Below are positions 32,791-45,300 of a DNA stretch of 64,000 nucleotides, piece after piece (positions within the stretch are counted from its first letter, which is position 1; each line of letters starts with the position of its first letter). The translations under genes and the position numbers were made by a program. Source of the stretch: Nageia nagi. Taxonomy: Eukaryota; Pinophyta. The notes beneath the pieces are model-generated. The model saw only the letters and a program-made list of their open reading frames with translations. It made no database searches and was not told the DNA's origin. The stretch is taken from contig JBITNC010000001.1 in assembly GCA_050084985.1 (NCBI GenBank), forward strand, positions 13,578,001 through 13,642,000, read 5' to 3'.

Positions 32791-33572
32791 AGGACTTAGT
32801 TCTTATGTTTAATTCATTAAGTGCTTTGAGCAAAATATGAACAATGTAAAAGTCCTTTAGGGGTTAGAACAAAACCCATTGGACTCAATTTTTGGCCTCT
32901 TAAGGTTTCAAGTTTGTGTGGATGGAGTATTTTTCACTTTACTTTATATTTTTTGCACATTTGCTTATAGTTGCAATACGCAAAAATGTGAAAAGTAACC
33001 CCTAAAATGAATACATCCGCACGTATTTTCTACAACATGACTTGTTTGGGGAGCCATGAGGTGAGGACAGGGCAGACTGGAGCCCTTTTAGTCCGAAGAA
33101 CCAAGTGGTGGTAAGTCCGTCTTAATTGCCCCTAAGACCTCTGTTGGATTGGACATAACTCTATTAGGTGGACAGGCATGTGTGTAGTGATACCACATGT
33201 CCGCACGTCCATTCAGGGATTATCCTGATAACCTAGGAGGAAAACTGAAACCCTTAATCAAGATAATTAAAATGGCCGGTCCAAGATACGTCGGATCCTT
33301 GGAAAATAGTAAGTACTTCTCCTTGTGAGAGTATATCACTGACCAAGGTGAACTGGTTGAGGACTGGTAGTACCTGGGCTCCACCTTGCGGGCATCCAGG
33401 TGAAGGCCTAATTCTATACAAGAAAACAACCCCAACTTTATCCTTCTATGGATCGTGGTTAATGAGTTTACACATGTGGGACATGTTTTCTTATTAGTTG
33501 TTTTATATGTATAGATGGAAAAATTGTAAAAGTTTACATTCTTATTGCATATTTATTATTTTTTTTGTAGCA

Positions 33573-36509
33573 ATGGTTGAATCCTTCGTTCCCAAGCACA
33601 TACTCGATGGTTCCAACTTTGGAATATGGGAACCACGTATGAAAGCCGAGTTACAAGCAAGAAAGCTATGGCAGACAGTTAGTGAAGATGCAGTTGCTCC
33701 TACCGATGAGAAGGCTCTTGAAGTATACAACTCAAAAAATGAGTTAGCAACTTCTATGATATACCGTGCAGTTTCAGATGATGTACTTCTCATGATTTCT
33801 TCATCAACTTCAGCAAAGGAAGCTTGGGATAGGTTAAAGAAAATCTACCTTGGATCCAAATTTTCAAGAAGGTTTACCATTCTACAAAAGTTGTTGCAGT
33901 ATCGACAAAGTGAAGATGAAAGTGCCTCCATCTACTTAAACAAAATCATTGACCTCAGGACACAACTGGTTGGTTGTGGATGCAACTGGATCAATGATGA
34001 GTTCATGGTCTTCATCATTCTACAAAGCCTTACTTCAAAGTTCAGCAACTTTGTCACAGTTATGGAAACAAGGCTTGATGATGAAGAAGATGTCATCTCA
34101 CTTGATAATCTTTCAAGACTTCTTCTAAAGCATGAGGAAACTTTGAACAAGAAAATGTTGAACCTTTCTCCAAAGGACCATAGCATTGCTCTAGGAGCAA
34201 GCAAAACTCCTTTCAAGAAAAAGTTCAAACATTACAAATTCAAAGACAACAAGTCCTCATCTACCTTCAGGAAGTATGACAAAAAGGGCAACAACAACAA
34301 CAACAATCATGGCAACTACAGGCACAGGAATGATAAAGCAGGATCAAGCAATCCAACACCTCAAGAAAAGTTTGATGGGAATTGTAACTTCTGTGGCATC
34401 TTTGGGCACAAAGAGTATGATTGTCGCAAAAAGAAATTTGCTCAAAAAGGAAAGGGAAATGCAAATGTGAGAAATTTCAATAATAAAAAGAAGAACAAGC
34501 ATGCTGCTTCTGTTGCCTACGACTCAATGACTCAAACTATTTCAAATGATTGGATTGTTGATACAGGATGCACTAATCACATGTGTTATGAAAAAGATAA
34601 GTTTGAAAATTTTCATAAGTACAAAAAGGATGCAGTTGTGATAGGTGATAATACAGTCCTTGATGTTCACGGAATAGGAAGTGTGAAGATTCATGGAAAG
34701 ACTCTTGACAATGTCTTTTATGTGCCTAAACTAAGGATGAATCTCACGCGATGCTCATTTGAGTTTACCTCACACTCTTGGTGTGTTAAGAAAGGACTTG
34801 CCACTTTGATGAAAGGATCAGTAAAGAATGACCTTTATATTGTGGATCAAGTACCTTCAAAGATTTGTCTTGCTACAAATGTTTGTTCAAAAGGTAATCT
34901 TTGGCATCAACGATTAGGACACCTTAACCACAAGAGTATTCAAGCCATGAAAACTCAAGAACTTGTGGAAGGTTTACCTAATATTTCACCCACAGTTGGT
35001 CTTTGTGAAAGGTGCATTCTAGGAAAGATGCATAGGCAAAAGTTTGAAAAAGATAAGGCAACTCGGGCTACTTGTCCTCTTCAGCTTGTGCATTCAGATT
35101 TGATGGGTCCTTTTCAGACTAAGTCACTAGGTGGAGCTTCTTATGTTCTGACCTTCATTGATGACTTCAGTAGGATGACATTTGGTTATCTACTTGAGCA
35201 CAAGGATCAAACTTTTGACAGGTTTCAAGACTTCAAGGCACTTGTTGAAAATCAAACTGATTTTAAGATCAAAATGCTGAGATCAGACAATGGGGGTGAA
35301 TATAATAGCAATGAGTTTAACAACTTTTGTGTTAAACATGGGATTAAGCGACAATTCACAATCCCTTACACCCCTCAGCAAAATGGAGTTGCTGAAAGGA
35401 AGAATCGCACCATTATGGAAATGGCAAGATGCATGTTGGGTAACCTTCCTAGTTTCTTATGGGGCGAAGCTGTTCACACTGCTATTCACACTCTAAATAG
35501 GTGTCCTACTAAGGCAGTTGAAGGTAAAACTCCATATGAAGCATGGACAGGAAAGAAACCTAACCTCTCACACTTCAGGGTCTTCGGTTGTGATGCATTT
35601 GCCTTCATTACCTCAGAGAAAAGAAAGAAGCTAGATAAACGATCAGAAAAATGCATCTTTGTGGGGTATGATAATCAGCATAGAGGTTACAGGCTCTACT
35701 CTTCATCCCATAAAATAGTCTTTGTGTCTAGGGATGTTAAGTTCAATGAACTTTCTGAGGATACGACCTCTCATGCTAAAGTGTCTGATACAGATGATTC
35801 TTCGCCTGCACCTAACTGGTTGGATGAGCATGTAGAGAAGTCACCACAAGAACAAAATTCTTCGGCACCGAGAATTACAAGAAGTATGACCTTGAATAAA
35901 TCCTTATTTGCCAAAATTGATAATCTGCGTGAGCCATCAACCTTCAAAGAAGCTTCCAAGCAAGCGTGTTGGATGGAAGCTATGAAAGTTGAGTATGAGG
36001 CTCTCATGAAAAATGAAACTTGGGATTTGGTTCCTTATCCCAATGAGAAAAATGTGATTGGCAATAAATGGATATACAAGGTCAAGTACAATTCTGATGG
36101 AAACATTGAAAAATACAAGGCAAGATTAGTGGCCAAAGGATTCGCTCAGAAATATGGTATTGATTATGAGGAAACCTTTGCTCCTGTAGCCAAGATGCCT
36201 ACTGTCAGAATAATTCTTGCTCTTTCTGCAGCTCAAGGATGGAAAGCTTTTCAACTTGATGTCAAAAGTGCATTTCTCAATGGGGACTTGGCTAAGAATC
36301 CTGTGTTCCATCAGCGAACCAAACATGTAGAAATCCAAGCTCATTTTATCAGGGAGAAGGTTCTAGATGACATCATACACTTGCAGTATTGTCCATCTAC
36401 TGACAACTCCGCTGATTTGTTCACCAAGCCCCTTCCTGAAGCTCAGTTCTGCAAGCTTAGGGATTCTCTAGGGTTGGTGAACTTGCCCTCAAGGGGGAGT
36501 GAAGTTTAA
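33573..36509 (+). CDS. Copia gag-pol polyprotein with internal RT/RNase H deletion
   Basis: 978 codons from the ATG at 33573; an upstream in-frame ATG at 33498 is less likely because sister gags begin at the later one. Gag covers about residues 1-260, with a CCHC knuckle CNFCGIFGHKEYDC at about 270. The aspartic protease is at about 326 (IVDTGCTNHM) and GAG-pre-integrase at about 443 (LWHQRLGHL). Integrase carries the HSDLMGPF, RSDNGGEY and NGVAERKNR landmarks at about 506-607, consistent with a D-D-E triad. Reverse transcriptase starts at about 813 and stops at KSAFLNGDL (about 900), where it joins the RNase H end (KNPVFHQRTKHVEIQ). The roughly 1 kb deletion removes the catalytic YVDD motif but keeps the frame. 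A second small in-frame deletion (about 30 bp) lies after RMNL near 34745. The family is Tork/TNT1-like in gag and integrase, though the lineage is a guess. Confidence 0.93.
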   Translation: MVESFVPKHILDGSNFGIWEPRMKAELQARKLWQTVSEDAVAPTDEKALEVYNSKNELATSMIYRAVSDDVLLMISSSTSAKEAWDRLKKIYLGSKFSRRFTILQKLLQYRQSEDESASIYLNKIIDLRTQLVGCGCNWINDEFMVFIILQSLTSKFSNFVTVMETRLDDEEDVISLDNLSRLLLKHEETLNKKMLNLSPKDHSIALGASKTPFKKKFKHYKFKDNKSSSTFRKYDKKGNNNNNNHGNYRHRNDKAGSSNPTPQEKFDGNCNFCGIFGHKEYDCRKKKFAQKGKGNANVRNFNNKKKNKHAASVAYDSMTQTISNDWIVDTGCTNHMCYEKDKFENFHKYKKDAVVIGDNTVLDVHGIGSVKIHGKTLDNVFYVPKLRMNLTRCSFEFTSHSWCVKKGLATLMKGSVKNDLYIVDQVPSKICLATNVCSKGNLWHQRLGHLNHKSIQAMKTQELVEGLPNISPTVGLCERCILGKMHRQKFEKDKATRATCPLQLVHSDLMGPFQTKSLGGASYVLTFIDDFSRMTFGYLLEHKDQTFDRFQDFKALVENQTDFKIKMLRSDNGGEYNSNEFNNFCVKHGIKRQFTIPYTPQQNGVAERKNRTIMEMARCMLGNLPSFLWGEAVHTAIHTLNRCPTKAVEGKTPYEAWTGKKPNLSHFRVFGCDAFAFITSEKRKKLDKRSEKCIFVGYDNQHRGYRLYSSSHKIVFVSRDVKFNELSEDTTSHAKVSDTDDSSPAPNWLDEHVEKSPQEQNSSAPRITRSMTLNKSLFAKIDNLREPSTFKEASKQACWMEAMKVEYEALMKNETWDLVPYPNEKNVIGNKWIYKVKYNSDGNIEKYKARLVAKGFAQKYGIDYEETFAPVAKMPTVRIILALSAAQGWKAFQLDVKSAFLNGDLAKNPVFHQRTKHVEIQAHFIREKVLDDIIHLQYCPSTDNSADLFTKPLPEAQFCKLRDSLGLVNLPSRGSEV

Positions 36510-36565
36510 ACTTTTGTTAGTGATGACAACTTCACCTCTAAGAGGCCTTTTTTGATTGTACATTC

Positions 36566-36852
36566 TAGACCTCCGTGGTAAGTTTGCTCTGCGTGACAAA
36601 CTTGTTGTACAATTGTTGTTATAGAGTGTTGATTATTTTATATACCTCAGTGGTAAGTTTGCTCTGCGTGATAAACTTGTTGTACATTTTATACCTCCGT
36701 GGTGAGTTTGCTCTGCGTGAGAAACTTATTGTACAAATTTTGAGCATGTAATTTAATATACCTCCGTGGTAAGTTCGCTCTGCGTGACGAACTTGTTGTA
36801 CATTCTATACCTCCATGGTGAGTTTGCTCTACGTGAGAAACTCGTTGTACAA
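36566..36852 (+). repeat. Five-copy repeat between pol and the polypurine tract
   Basis: Five copies of a unit containing ACCTCCGTGGTAAGTTTGCT, then CTGCGTGA and AAACTTGTTGTACA, start at about 36569, 36644, 36690, 36760 and 36808. Each carries a GGTAAGT or GGTGAGT string that resembles a splice donor. The old minus-strand copia keeps one copy (about 38310-38345) and copia A a degenerate trio. Confidence 0.85.
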
Positions 36853-37338
36853 TTTTATGCTCTATTTTAAAATCAACACATGTCTATATACAACAGGTGA
36901 CTATGAGTGATGGCTTGGCATCTCTGTGATGGCTTATAGTGCACCATTGATCAGTTATTTATAAGATGGCATTATTTGATTCTCTTATTTGAATATATGA
37001 TGCATCTAACTGATTTTGTTCATGAGTTGCTTGTAGCATGCAGGATCTTCTTTAGAAATGCAGGTTACTCACCTTGTGAAAGCAAGCTCATGGAGACTCA
37101 CATGTCAGCTTAAAGTTGATCGACTACTATGTACAGTGAAACCAGTTGTGGTTAATGATTGTATTGTAAACCATTTTTGTCAAATGGTAATGTAGTGAGT
37201 CTCATACTAGTTCTCAAAAAGATTCTCAAAAATATGTAAAAGTTCTCATCTCCACTTGTATCTCTATGGAGGAGAATTCTCTCTTACTCTCTCTCTTCTC
37301 TCTTCTACGCTCTATCCCAATATTGCATTAAGGGGGAG

Positions 37339-37837
37339 TGTTAGAATTTGTAATGAAATATTGTGAATATCTAGACTCCTTGTAAATTCAATTAATCACT
37401 TAAAGGTATGTAGATACCTTAAGTGATTAATAGAATTCTTTAATGTATAGACTTTGACTTTACCAAAGGAGTTAGTTGGTAGGTTGAAGTTTGGTGGTAC
37501 ATTTAATGTAACCCTAACCTTACCCTTGGGTTAAAGGAAGGTTAGGGAGGTGCTCTCAACCTATAAATAGAGGGCCTCTCCTCATGTAAACATATCTAAG
37601 TTTTGAGTAAAATTACTCTACTTGGTTGTGTAGGAGAGAGCTAGAGAATAGTTGTAAGAGAGACATAGATTTGAGAATAGAGAGCTAGTTGTGGATGTAC
37701 TCCCAAGGAGGGAGGAACCACATTACATTGTGTCATATTGTGTGAATGGTGTTAGTAGCTTATTAGATGTTGAATGATGAATGATTTAGCTTCCTAGTCT
37801 TAGGTCCTTGAGAATTAGATCTAGGCTAATTCCAACA
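37339..37837 (+). repeat. Young copia 3' LTR
   Basis: 499 bp directly after the AAGGGGGAG polypurine tract (37330-37338); ends CAACA, followed by the GTTTG duplication. Confidence 0.96.
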
Positions 37838-37842
37838 GTTTG

Positions 37843-40800
37843 AGACTCACTACTTTGCCAAATACAATCATTAACCACAACTAGTTTTAATGTACATGAA
37901 GTAGTCATCCAACTGGAAGTCATAAAGAGTCTCCAAGAGCCCGTATACCTGAGGTAAGTAACCTGCAATCTCAAAGAAACCTACAAGTTATAAGTAGCTC
38001 AAACAACAAGATCAATTAGATGCAACATATTCATCTCATCAAGGATAGATGAATCATATAAATACCATCATGAACTGATCAATGGTGCATTATAAGTCAT
38101 CATGAAGATACCATACCAAAAACTTATAGTCACTTGTTGTATATAAAATATATGATGATTATCATTACAAAATAGAGCATGCACATACGAGTTCCTCACA
38201 TATGCATAATTGAACAGTGCCAAAAGACACATAAAAGATCCTCACATATGGATAACTAAAAAGTGTTAGATTGGTCAATCTTTTGCTTCTAAAATTTTAT
38301 GCAATAAGTTTCTCATGTAGAGTGAACTTACCATGAAGGTGTACAACAAAATCAACACTATATAGCATAAAATCCTTCTAAGGGTGAAGTTGTCATCATA
38401 AACATGAATTCAGCATAAGAATTCAAACTTCACTCCTCTTTGAGAGCAACTTCACCAATCTAATAGCATACCTAAGCTTACAAAACTAAGCTTCTGGGAG
38501 GGGCTTGATAAACAAATCAACAGAGTTTAAGGTGGATGGACAATACTCCAAGTGTATGATGCCATTAAGAACCTTCTCCTTGATAAAATGGGCATGGATT
38601 TTTACATGTTTTATTCTCTGATGGAACACAAGATTTTTACAAAAAAAATAATTGATTGATTATCTAAAAAAATCAAAGATGAGCCACTTTGCTCATACCT
38701 AATTTCTTTCAAAAGATGCCTTAGCTAAATAGCTTCTTGGGCTACAACAAACATTGCTCGATATTCAACTTCTATAGTTGAAAGAGAAATAGTAAGCTAC
38801 TTTTTAGAAGTCCAAGAGATAGCACCTAAACCAATGCTAAACACATATGTAGATGTTGATTTCCTATTATCTCTATCTTCTCCATAGTCAGAATCTGAGA
38901 ATTTAGAGAGAACAAATGAGGGCAACATATAATACTTAAGAACAAGATCCTTAGTCCCTACAACATACCTCAAGATTTGCTTAACAGCATTAAAGTGCTC
39001 AACATAAGGTTTCTACATGAATCATGCCATCAGATTCATTGTTAAGATAATATCTAGCTTGGATATAGTCAAATACAAAAAACTACCAATTAATTACCTA
39101 TAAGTTGTAGCATCAACCAACTAAGAGTTGGAGCTTAGAGAAACAGTGATTTTAGAAGAGATTGGGATCACAGCATATATACACTCCTCAATTCCAAAAT
39201 TTTGTAAGATGTCTAATATATAATTAGATCGATTAAGATAAGTACAATCTTTATATTGGTATACTTGTATTCTAAGATAGTAATGCAAGATATCAAGATC
39301 AATCATTTCAAACGTTACCTTAAGTTTAGATATGCACTCTTGAATGATTTCATTATTATTTCTAGTTATCAAAAGATCATCCACATAAAAAAGAATCAAG
39401 ACCATATCTTTTCCTTGATTGAGCACTTATAGATCAAAGTCAAAAAAATACTTGAAGAAACCAATGTCTGTAAAGTACCTTAAAATATTTTTATACTAAG
39501 CTCGAGGTGCTTACTTAAATCCATACAATGACTTTTTAACTTGCACATAAAGAATTATTTACCTTCCATAATAAACCCTTTTGGTTGATTCATAAAGATT
39601 TTCACATCTAAGTCACCATTGAGAAATGCACTCTTAACATCAAGTTGAAAAACATTCCATCCTTGAGCTGCAGAAATAGTAAGGATAATCCTTATAGTAG
39701 GTATCTTTGCCATGAGAGCAAAAGTTTTCTCATAATCTACATCGTATCTCTAAGCAAAACCTTTGGCTACTAACCTTATCTTGTATTTCTTAATATCTTC
39801 AATTGAATTGAACTTGATCTTGTAGATCCACTTATTACTAATCACATTTTTCTCATTGAGATAAGGAACCAAGTCCTAAATTTTATTTTTCATAAGCATC
39901 TTATGCTCAACTTTCATAGCTTCCATTCAGCACTCGTGCTTAGAAGATTCTTTGAAGGTTGAGGGCTCATGCTTGTTAATCTTGGTAAATAAGGATTTAT
40001 TCAAAGTCATGCTCCTTGTTACCCTTTGAGCTGGAGAGTTTTATTCCTGAGGTGACTTATCTACATCAATATCTAACTAGCTAGATGTAACTAAAGAGTC
40101 CTCTAGATCATTAATATCTTCATTAGAAGCAGATTCATTAGGTAATTTATTGAACTTTACATCCTTTGAACTAAACACAGCTTTGTAGGATGGAGAGTAG
40201 AGCTTATAGCCTCTATGCTAACTATCATAACCCATAAAGATGCATTTTTCAACTCTTTTATTCACCTTTTTTTCTCATAAATAATGTAGGAGAATACTTC
40301 ATAACCAAATACCTTAAGGTGAGAAATGTTAGGTTTTCTTCCTAACCATGTCTCAAAAGGAGTTTTACTTTGAACAGCTTTTATGGAACACCTATTCAAG
40401 GTGTAAATAGCATTGCTTGCAGCTTCACCCCAAGAGAATTTAAGAAGATTACCCAACATACATCTAATCATCTCTATAATTTTTTATTTTTCTTTCAATA
40501 ACATCGATCTACTGAGGAGTGTATGGAATTGTAAACTATCTCTTGATTCCATACTTAGCGTAATAGTCATTGAACTCATTACTATTATATTCCTCCTCAT
40601 TATTTGATCTCAACATATTAATTTTAAGGTTAGTTTAATTCTCAACAAAGGTCTTAAAAATATTAAAACTCTCAAAGGTTTAATCTTTATGCTCAAATAG
40701 ATACTCAAAGGTCATCCTACTACAATAGATGCTCCTCTAAATGACTTAATCTGAAATAAACCCATCAAATGTGAATACACGAGTTGAACAGGTTGAGATG

Positions 40801-42348
40801 CTCTTATTTCCTTATCTTTTTTAAACTTTTATTTATGCATCTTACCAAGAATGCACTTCTCATATAGACCAATCGAAGGAGAAATTGAAGGTAAACCTTT
40901 CATAAATTTTTGATCTTTCATGACTTGAATACTCTTGTGGTTAAGGTACCCTAAATGATAATGCCAAGATTACCTTTAGAACATATGCTAGAAGTAATAA
41001 ACATCTTTGATGGAACTTGATCTATAATGTAGAGGTTATCTTTCACAGATCCTTTAACCAAAGTGGTAAGTCCTTTCTAAATGCACCAAAAAAAAAAAGT
41101 TAAACTCAAAAGAGTACCCTTTTCTAGCAACATGGATCATGGAGAGAAGATTCATCCTTAACTTAAAAACATAGAAAACATTTTCAAAAACCTTATCATG
41201 AATCAGCACATTCCTAATTCCTTGTACTTTAAGAGTAGAGTTATCATCTGTCATAATTGCATCTTTTCTATACTTCTGAAAGTTCTCAAACTTTTTTTTT
41301 CAAAGTATAGATGATTAATGCAACCAAAATCAATAATCTAATTAAATAAAAAAGAGCAAGACATGGAGTAGAGCGTCGTAGCAAAACTAGCATGAATATT
41401 CATTTTTTTAATTTCTTTACATTTCCATTACCTTTATTCTTTTTCTCTCCTTTTTTTGTAGCAATCAACTTCTTTGTGACCTTATATGCCACACTAGTTA
41501 CAATTACCATCAAACTTTTTTTTAAGATATGGATTATTTGCTTTGCCTTTTTCATCTCTTTACTTAAAGTGGTTGTTGTTACCATTGTTCCTACTACTAT
41601 GGTTATTATTTTTGTTATTCCTATTATTGTTGTAGCCATTACCTTTTTTCTTAAACCTTTTGAAGGAAGAAGGATAAGATTTCTTTTGATAGTTAAACTT
41701 CTTCTTGAAAGGTGTTTTGGTTTCTCCAAGAGCAATATTATTATCCTTAAGAGAAGAAATTAACACTTTATTGTTAAAGGTTTCCTCATACTTCAATAGG
41801 TGCCTAGAAAGGTTCTCAAGGGAGAAGACTTCTTCTTCATCATCAAGCCTTATTTCCATAACTGTCATAAATTTTTCAAACTTTGAAGAAAAGCTTTGAA
41901 GAATTATGAATAATATGAACTCATAATTGATCCAATTACATCCACGAGTAATAAATTAGGTCCTTAGGTAAATGATTTTATTCAAGTAGATGGTAACATT
42001 TTCATCTCCCCTTGACAAGATTGAAGTAACTTTTAAAGAATGGTAAACTTTATTAAAAAATTTGAACTAAGGTAAATTTGCTTAAGCTTATCCCAAGCTT
42101 CTTTTATCAAGGTTGAAGAGAAAAATATTAAGAGCACATCATCTGAAATTGCATGGTAAATCATGGAGGTTGCTAACTCATTCTTTGTGTTGTAAGCCTC
42201 TAGCGCCTTCTCATCTATAGGAGGTACAAGGTTCTCATTCACTATTTACCAAAGCTTCTTTACTTATAATTTAGCTCTCATTTGTGGTTTCCAAATTTCA
42301 AAATTGGAACCATCAAAAATGTGTTTTAGTAAAAAGGAGTCTCCCATT
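37843..42348 (-). pseudogene. Old minus-strand copia gag-pol, heavily decayed
   Basis: Read on the minus strand from the ATG at 42348 (MGDSFLLKHIFDGSNFEIW-like start). Gag fragments lie at 42242-41400 and a protease/GAG-pre-integrase region near 41250-41050 (LRMNLLSMIHVARKGY). Integrase pieces are at 40471-40262 (MLGNLLKFSWGEAASNAIY), reverse transcriptase pieces at 39426-39121 (ILFYVDDLLITRNNN) and an RNase H/pol end near 38450. The catalytic YVDD motif is intact in this copy, unlike the young one, but many stops and frameshifts make the whole inactive. The 3' end is split by the young copia and ends at 29645. Confidence 0.92.
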
Positions 42349-45300
42349 TGTTACACAAAAATGTGAAATAATAAGCATGTGGTTTAATAAATAGCATTAA
42401 ATGTTAAGTTTTAACCAAGTAAACAATACATATTAATTTTAACATAAAAGACATGCATGATTTGATTCACAAGTGCAAATATTTTACAACTCAAATAATC
42501 CATGTACTTAAATACATTTCTCATCTCAAGGACTGTAGATGTAGAGTGACATTGTTGAAGCTTATTTTTTTATCTGAAATTAGGCCTTCACCTAAATGCC
42601 CACACAAGAGGAGTCCAAGTACTACCAATCCTCAACCAGTTCACCTTGAACAATTTTATACTCTCACAAGAAGTACCTATTATTTTTTAACGTTATGATG
42701 TTTATTGAATCGATTAAATTATTAATCTTAATTAGGTTTCAATTTATCCTTCTAGGTTATTAGGATAATCTCTGAATGGATGTGTGGACATGTGGTATCA
42801 CTATACACATGTCTATCCACCTATTGAAGTTATGCCCAAACAAATAAAGGACTTAAGGGCAATTGAGAAGTACAAATTTTTTATCATTTGGATCATCGAA
42901 CTTAAAGGCTTTAGTCCACCTGTTCTCATCTCATGGCTCTCCAAAAAAGTCATGTTGCGAAATGTCCATCTGGATGTGTTTATTTTAGAGGGTTACTCAT
43001 ATCAATGTTTACAATTTTTGCATAAGTAAATAAAGCAAAATGCGAAACTTGAAGTAAAAGAGCATAAGTAAAAACAATTATCCATTTGTAATTTGAAACA
43101 TAAGAGTCCAATGGATTTTATTTACCAACCCTTAAAAGACATCTTTACATCAATCCTTATTTTGCACAAGTCCATTAACCTTGCATAAGAGCATGCATCA
43201 ATCCCATAAGTATAAGTATCTATCATTAACTTAAAGAGGCATGCATCAATCCATAACTTAAAATAATTGAGTAAGTATGCATTATTTCTTCATAAGAACT
43301 AGTCCATTCATAAAGAATTAAAAAAAAAAATAAGAGGGATAAACATGCATTTTAAAGTCATAAGCATGCATCTTAAAATTTTAATTCCTAAGCATTAACT
43401 TAAAAAAAAAAGTCCTTAAGCATGCATTATTTGACTAAAAAAATAAGTATTTAACTTAAATTTTAAGTCCTTAAGCATTTATCAACAAAAATTAAGTTCT
43501 AAGCAAGTATTAGGCATGCATAAAATTTAGGTACTAAGCATGCATTTATTAACTTAACAAATAAGTATTAAACATGCATTTAACTAAAAATTTAAGTACT
43601 AAGCATAAGCATGCAACTCTTTAACTTTAAATCCAAAAATTTAGGATGCATACTAGATAAAAAATTAAGTAAGAAATTTATACAAATTCCCTTCTTTTTA
43701 CTTAAAGATTTATCCCTAAAAGTAGCATACTAAATAATTTATTTGCATGCTAAAAAAAATTCTAAGTATGCAAAACAATTCCCCCTTTTACTTAAGTATA
43801 ACATTCATAAAAAATACCTCTACTAAAAGAACTACTTAAGTAGTTGTAAAGAACTTCCTATTAATGTTAAAAAATTAACTTTGACACTAAAAAATACTTG
43901 CCAAAAAAATTACTATGTTTATTTAAAAACAATGTTGAAATACTTTCAACTATTAAGAAGTATATACAAAAAAATTATTTAAATTAAGGAGTATGATTAC
44001 TTGTAAGAGATTTAGGTGCATTTAATGTCATAAAAGAGTCCATACTCCATCTGGGTGCATTTAATTTTGTCATTAATGCATCTTTTTGCATTTTACTCCA
44101 TGCATGAGGCAAATCATGATTAAAAAATTGCTTGCAAGAAAACAAAAAATAAATGCCTCAAAAATGCATCTACCAACACTTAAGGCAAAAAAAAATGTAA
44201 CAGAGATAAAAGTCATAAGGGCTATGCAAGAGGAGAAGCAAACTAGTTTTTTTTTTAATGTTCAGTACTTAGAAAAGGTTTTGGCCTTTATGCTAAAAAA
44301 AAGGGTAAAGAGTAAAGCAGAGGTTGCAGGTGAGGTGGCAACAGGCAAGCAAAGAAGGAGGCAGTGGGAGGCCACGAAGTGATGTAGAGGGGTGATGCGA
44401 TGGTGGTGTGATGAGAGGCTAGGAAGCGACATAGAGGGATAGCACAATGGCGATGCGATGGGAGGACATAGAGGGGAAACGTGATGGCAGTGTGATGGGA
44501 GAGAGCCATAGGCGATATGATGGGAGAGAGTCGCATGATGGTGGTGTGATAAGAGAGAGCTACAGGCAAGGCAATGAGATGGCGATGTGATAGGAGAGAG
44601 CTGCAAGCGAGGTAACAGGAGGATGTAGGCTAAGCAAGAGGTTACAGTAGGCCCCAAGGGTGGTAGGAGGCCACAATGGGTTGTGATCAATCAATAACAA
44701 CGTAACGGTGATGGTAGATCATGGTATGGAGGAGATGAGAAGAGGGGTTTGGTTGGCCAGTAACTGGTCGACCTCCCCAATAAAGATTCAAAATATTATA
44801 AATAAGTAAACATTAAACCCCCTCCTACCAGTTATTGTAAAATATTACCCTCTTTTTTTACTATTTTAGTATGCTCCTTTTAATTTCAAATAATATTTTA
44901 ATTTTGAACAACTATTTTACGTTGTAACAAAATATAGTAAAAATTTCATTATAAATATATTTACAAGGGGGTAAAAAATTGCAATTTTGTATGCAATTAA
45001 TCTAGTATAAATAAACTACAAGCTAAATCAAATTTAGCTAAACTAGAATGAAGTTCTTCATTAATATATTGTTGTCACATTTTAGGTACAAATTTATCAA
45101 AAAAAATTGCAACTACCATAGAAGAAAATATGTAACAACAATATATTTATAAGTAAATTTTCCTCTCAATATTAACATATAAGCAATGTTAGTAACCCAT
45201 ATTTTGCTTAAAAAGAATTAACACATAGCAAGTAATATGTTAGTATTAATAAAACACAAATTTATGTATACTAACCCTTCTCTTTTTAAAAAAAAAAAAT

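Larger units (their letters stand above)
30280..33572 (+). other. 3.3-kb untranslated leader of the young copia, possibly intron-bearing
   Basis: After the primer binding site the leader holds a TGAG|GTAAAAGG donor-like site at 30389. Poly(T)/poly(A)-rich DNA follows, then a GC-rich, C+T-rich island (31075-31990), a three-copy repeat (32526-32790) and a TTTTTTTTGTAG|CAATGG acceptor-like site just before the gag ATG. The old minus-strand copia has a comparable leader (about 42350-45640) with a purine-rich island at 44260-44700 (C+T-rich in element sense). Short open frames in the island change between copies and are unlikely to be genes. Confidence 0.7.
29781..37837 (+). mobile_element. Young copia element, complete but reverse-transcriptase-deleted
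   Basis: An 8057-bp element with a perfect GTTTG target-site duplication (29776-29780 and 37838-37842), two 499-bp LTRs differing by about one base, a primer binding site and a polypurine tract. It is inserted in the old minus-strand copia. Its coding frame is open, but the core of reverse transcriptase and most of RNase H are gone. It would need enzymes from a relative to move again. Confidence 0.96.

Noticed and set aside
41392-41763. 123-codon plus-strand frame rich in Ile, Val and Phe, membrane-protein-like
   Set aside because: It is the reverse strand of the lysine/asparagine-rich gag linker of the old minus-strand copia.
44086-44690. Open frames on both strands in the old copia leader
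   Set aside because: Compositional artefacts of a repetitive purine/pyrimidine-biased island, not conserved in the young element.
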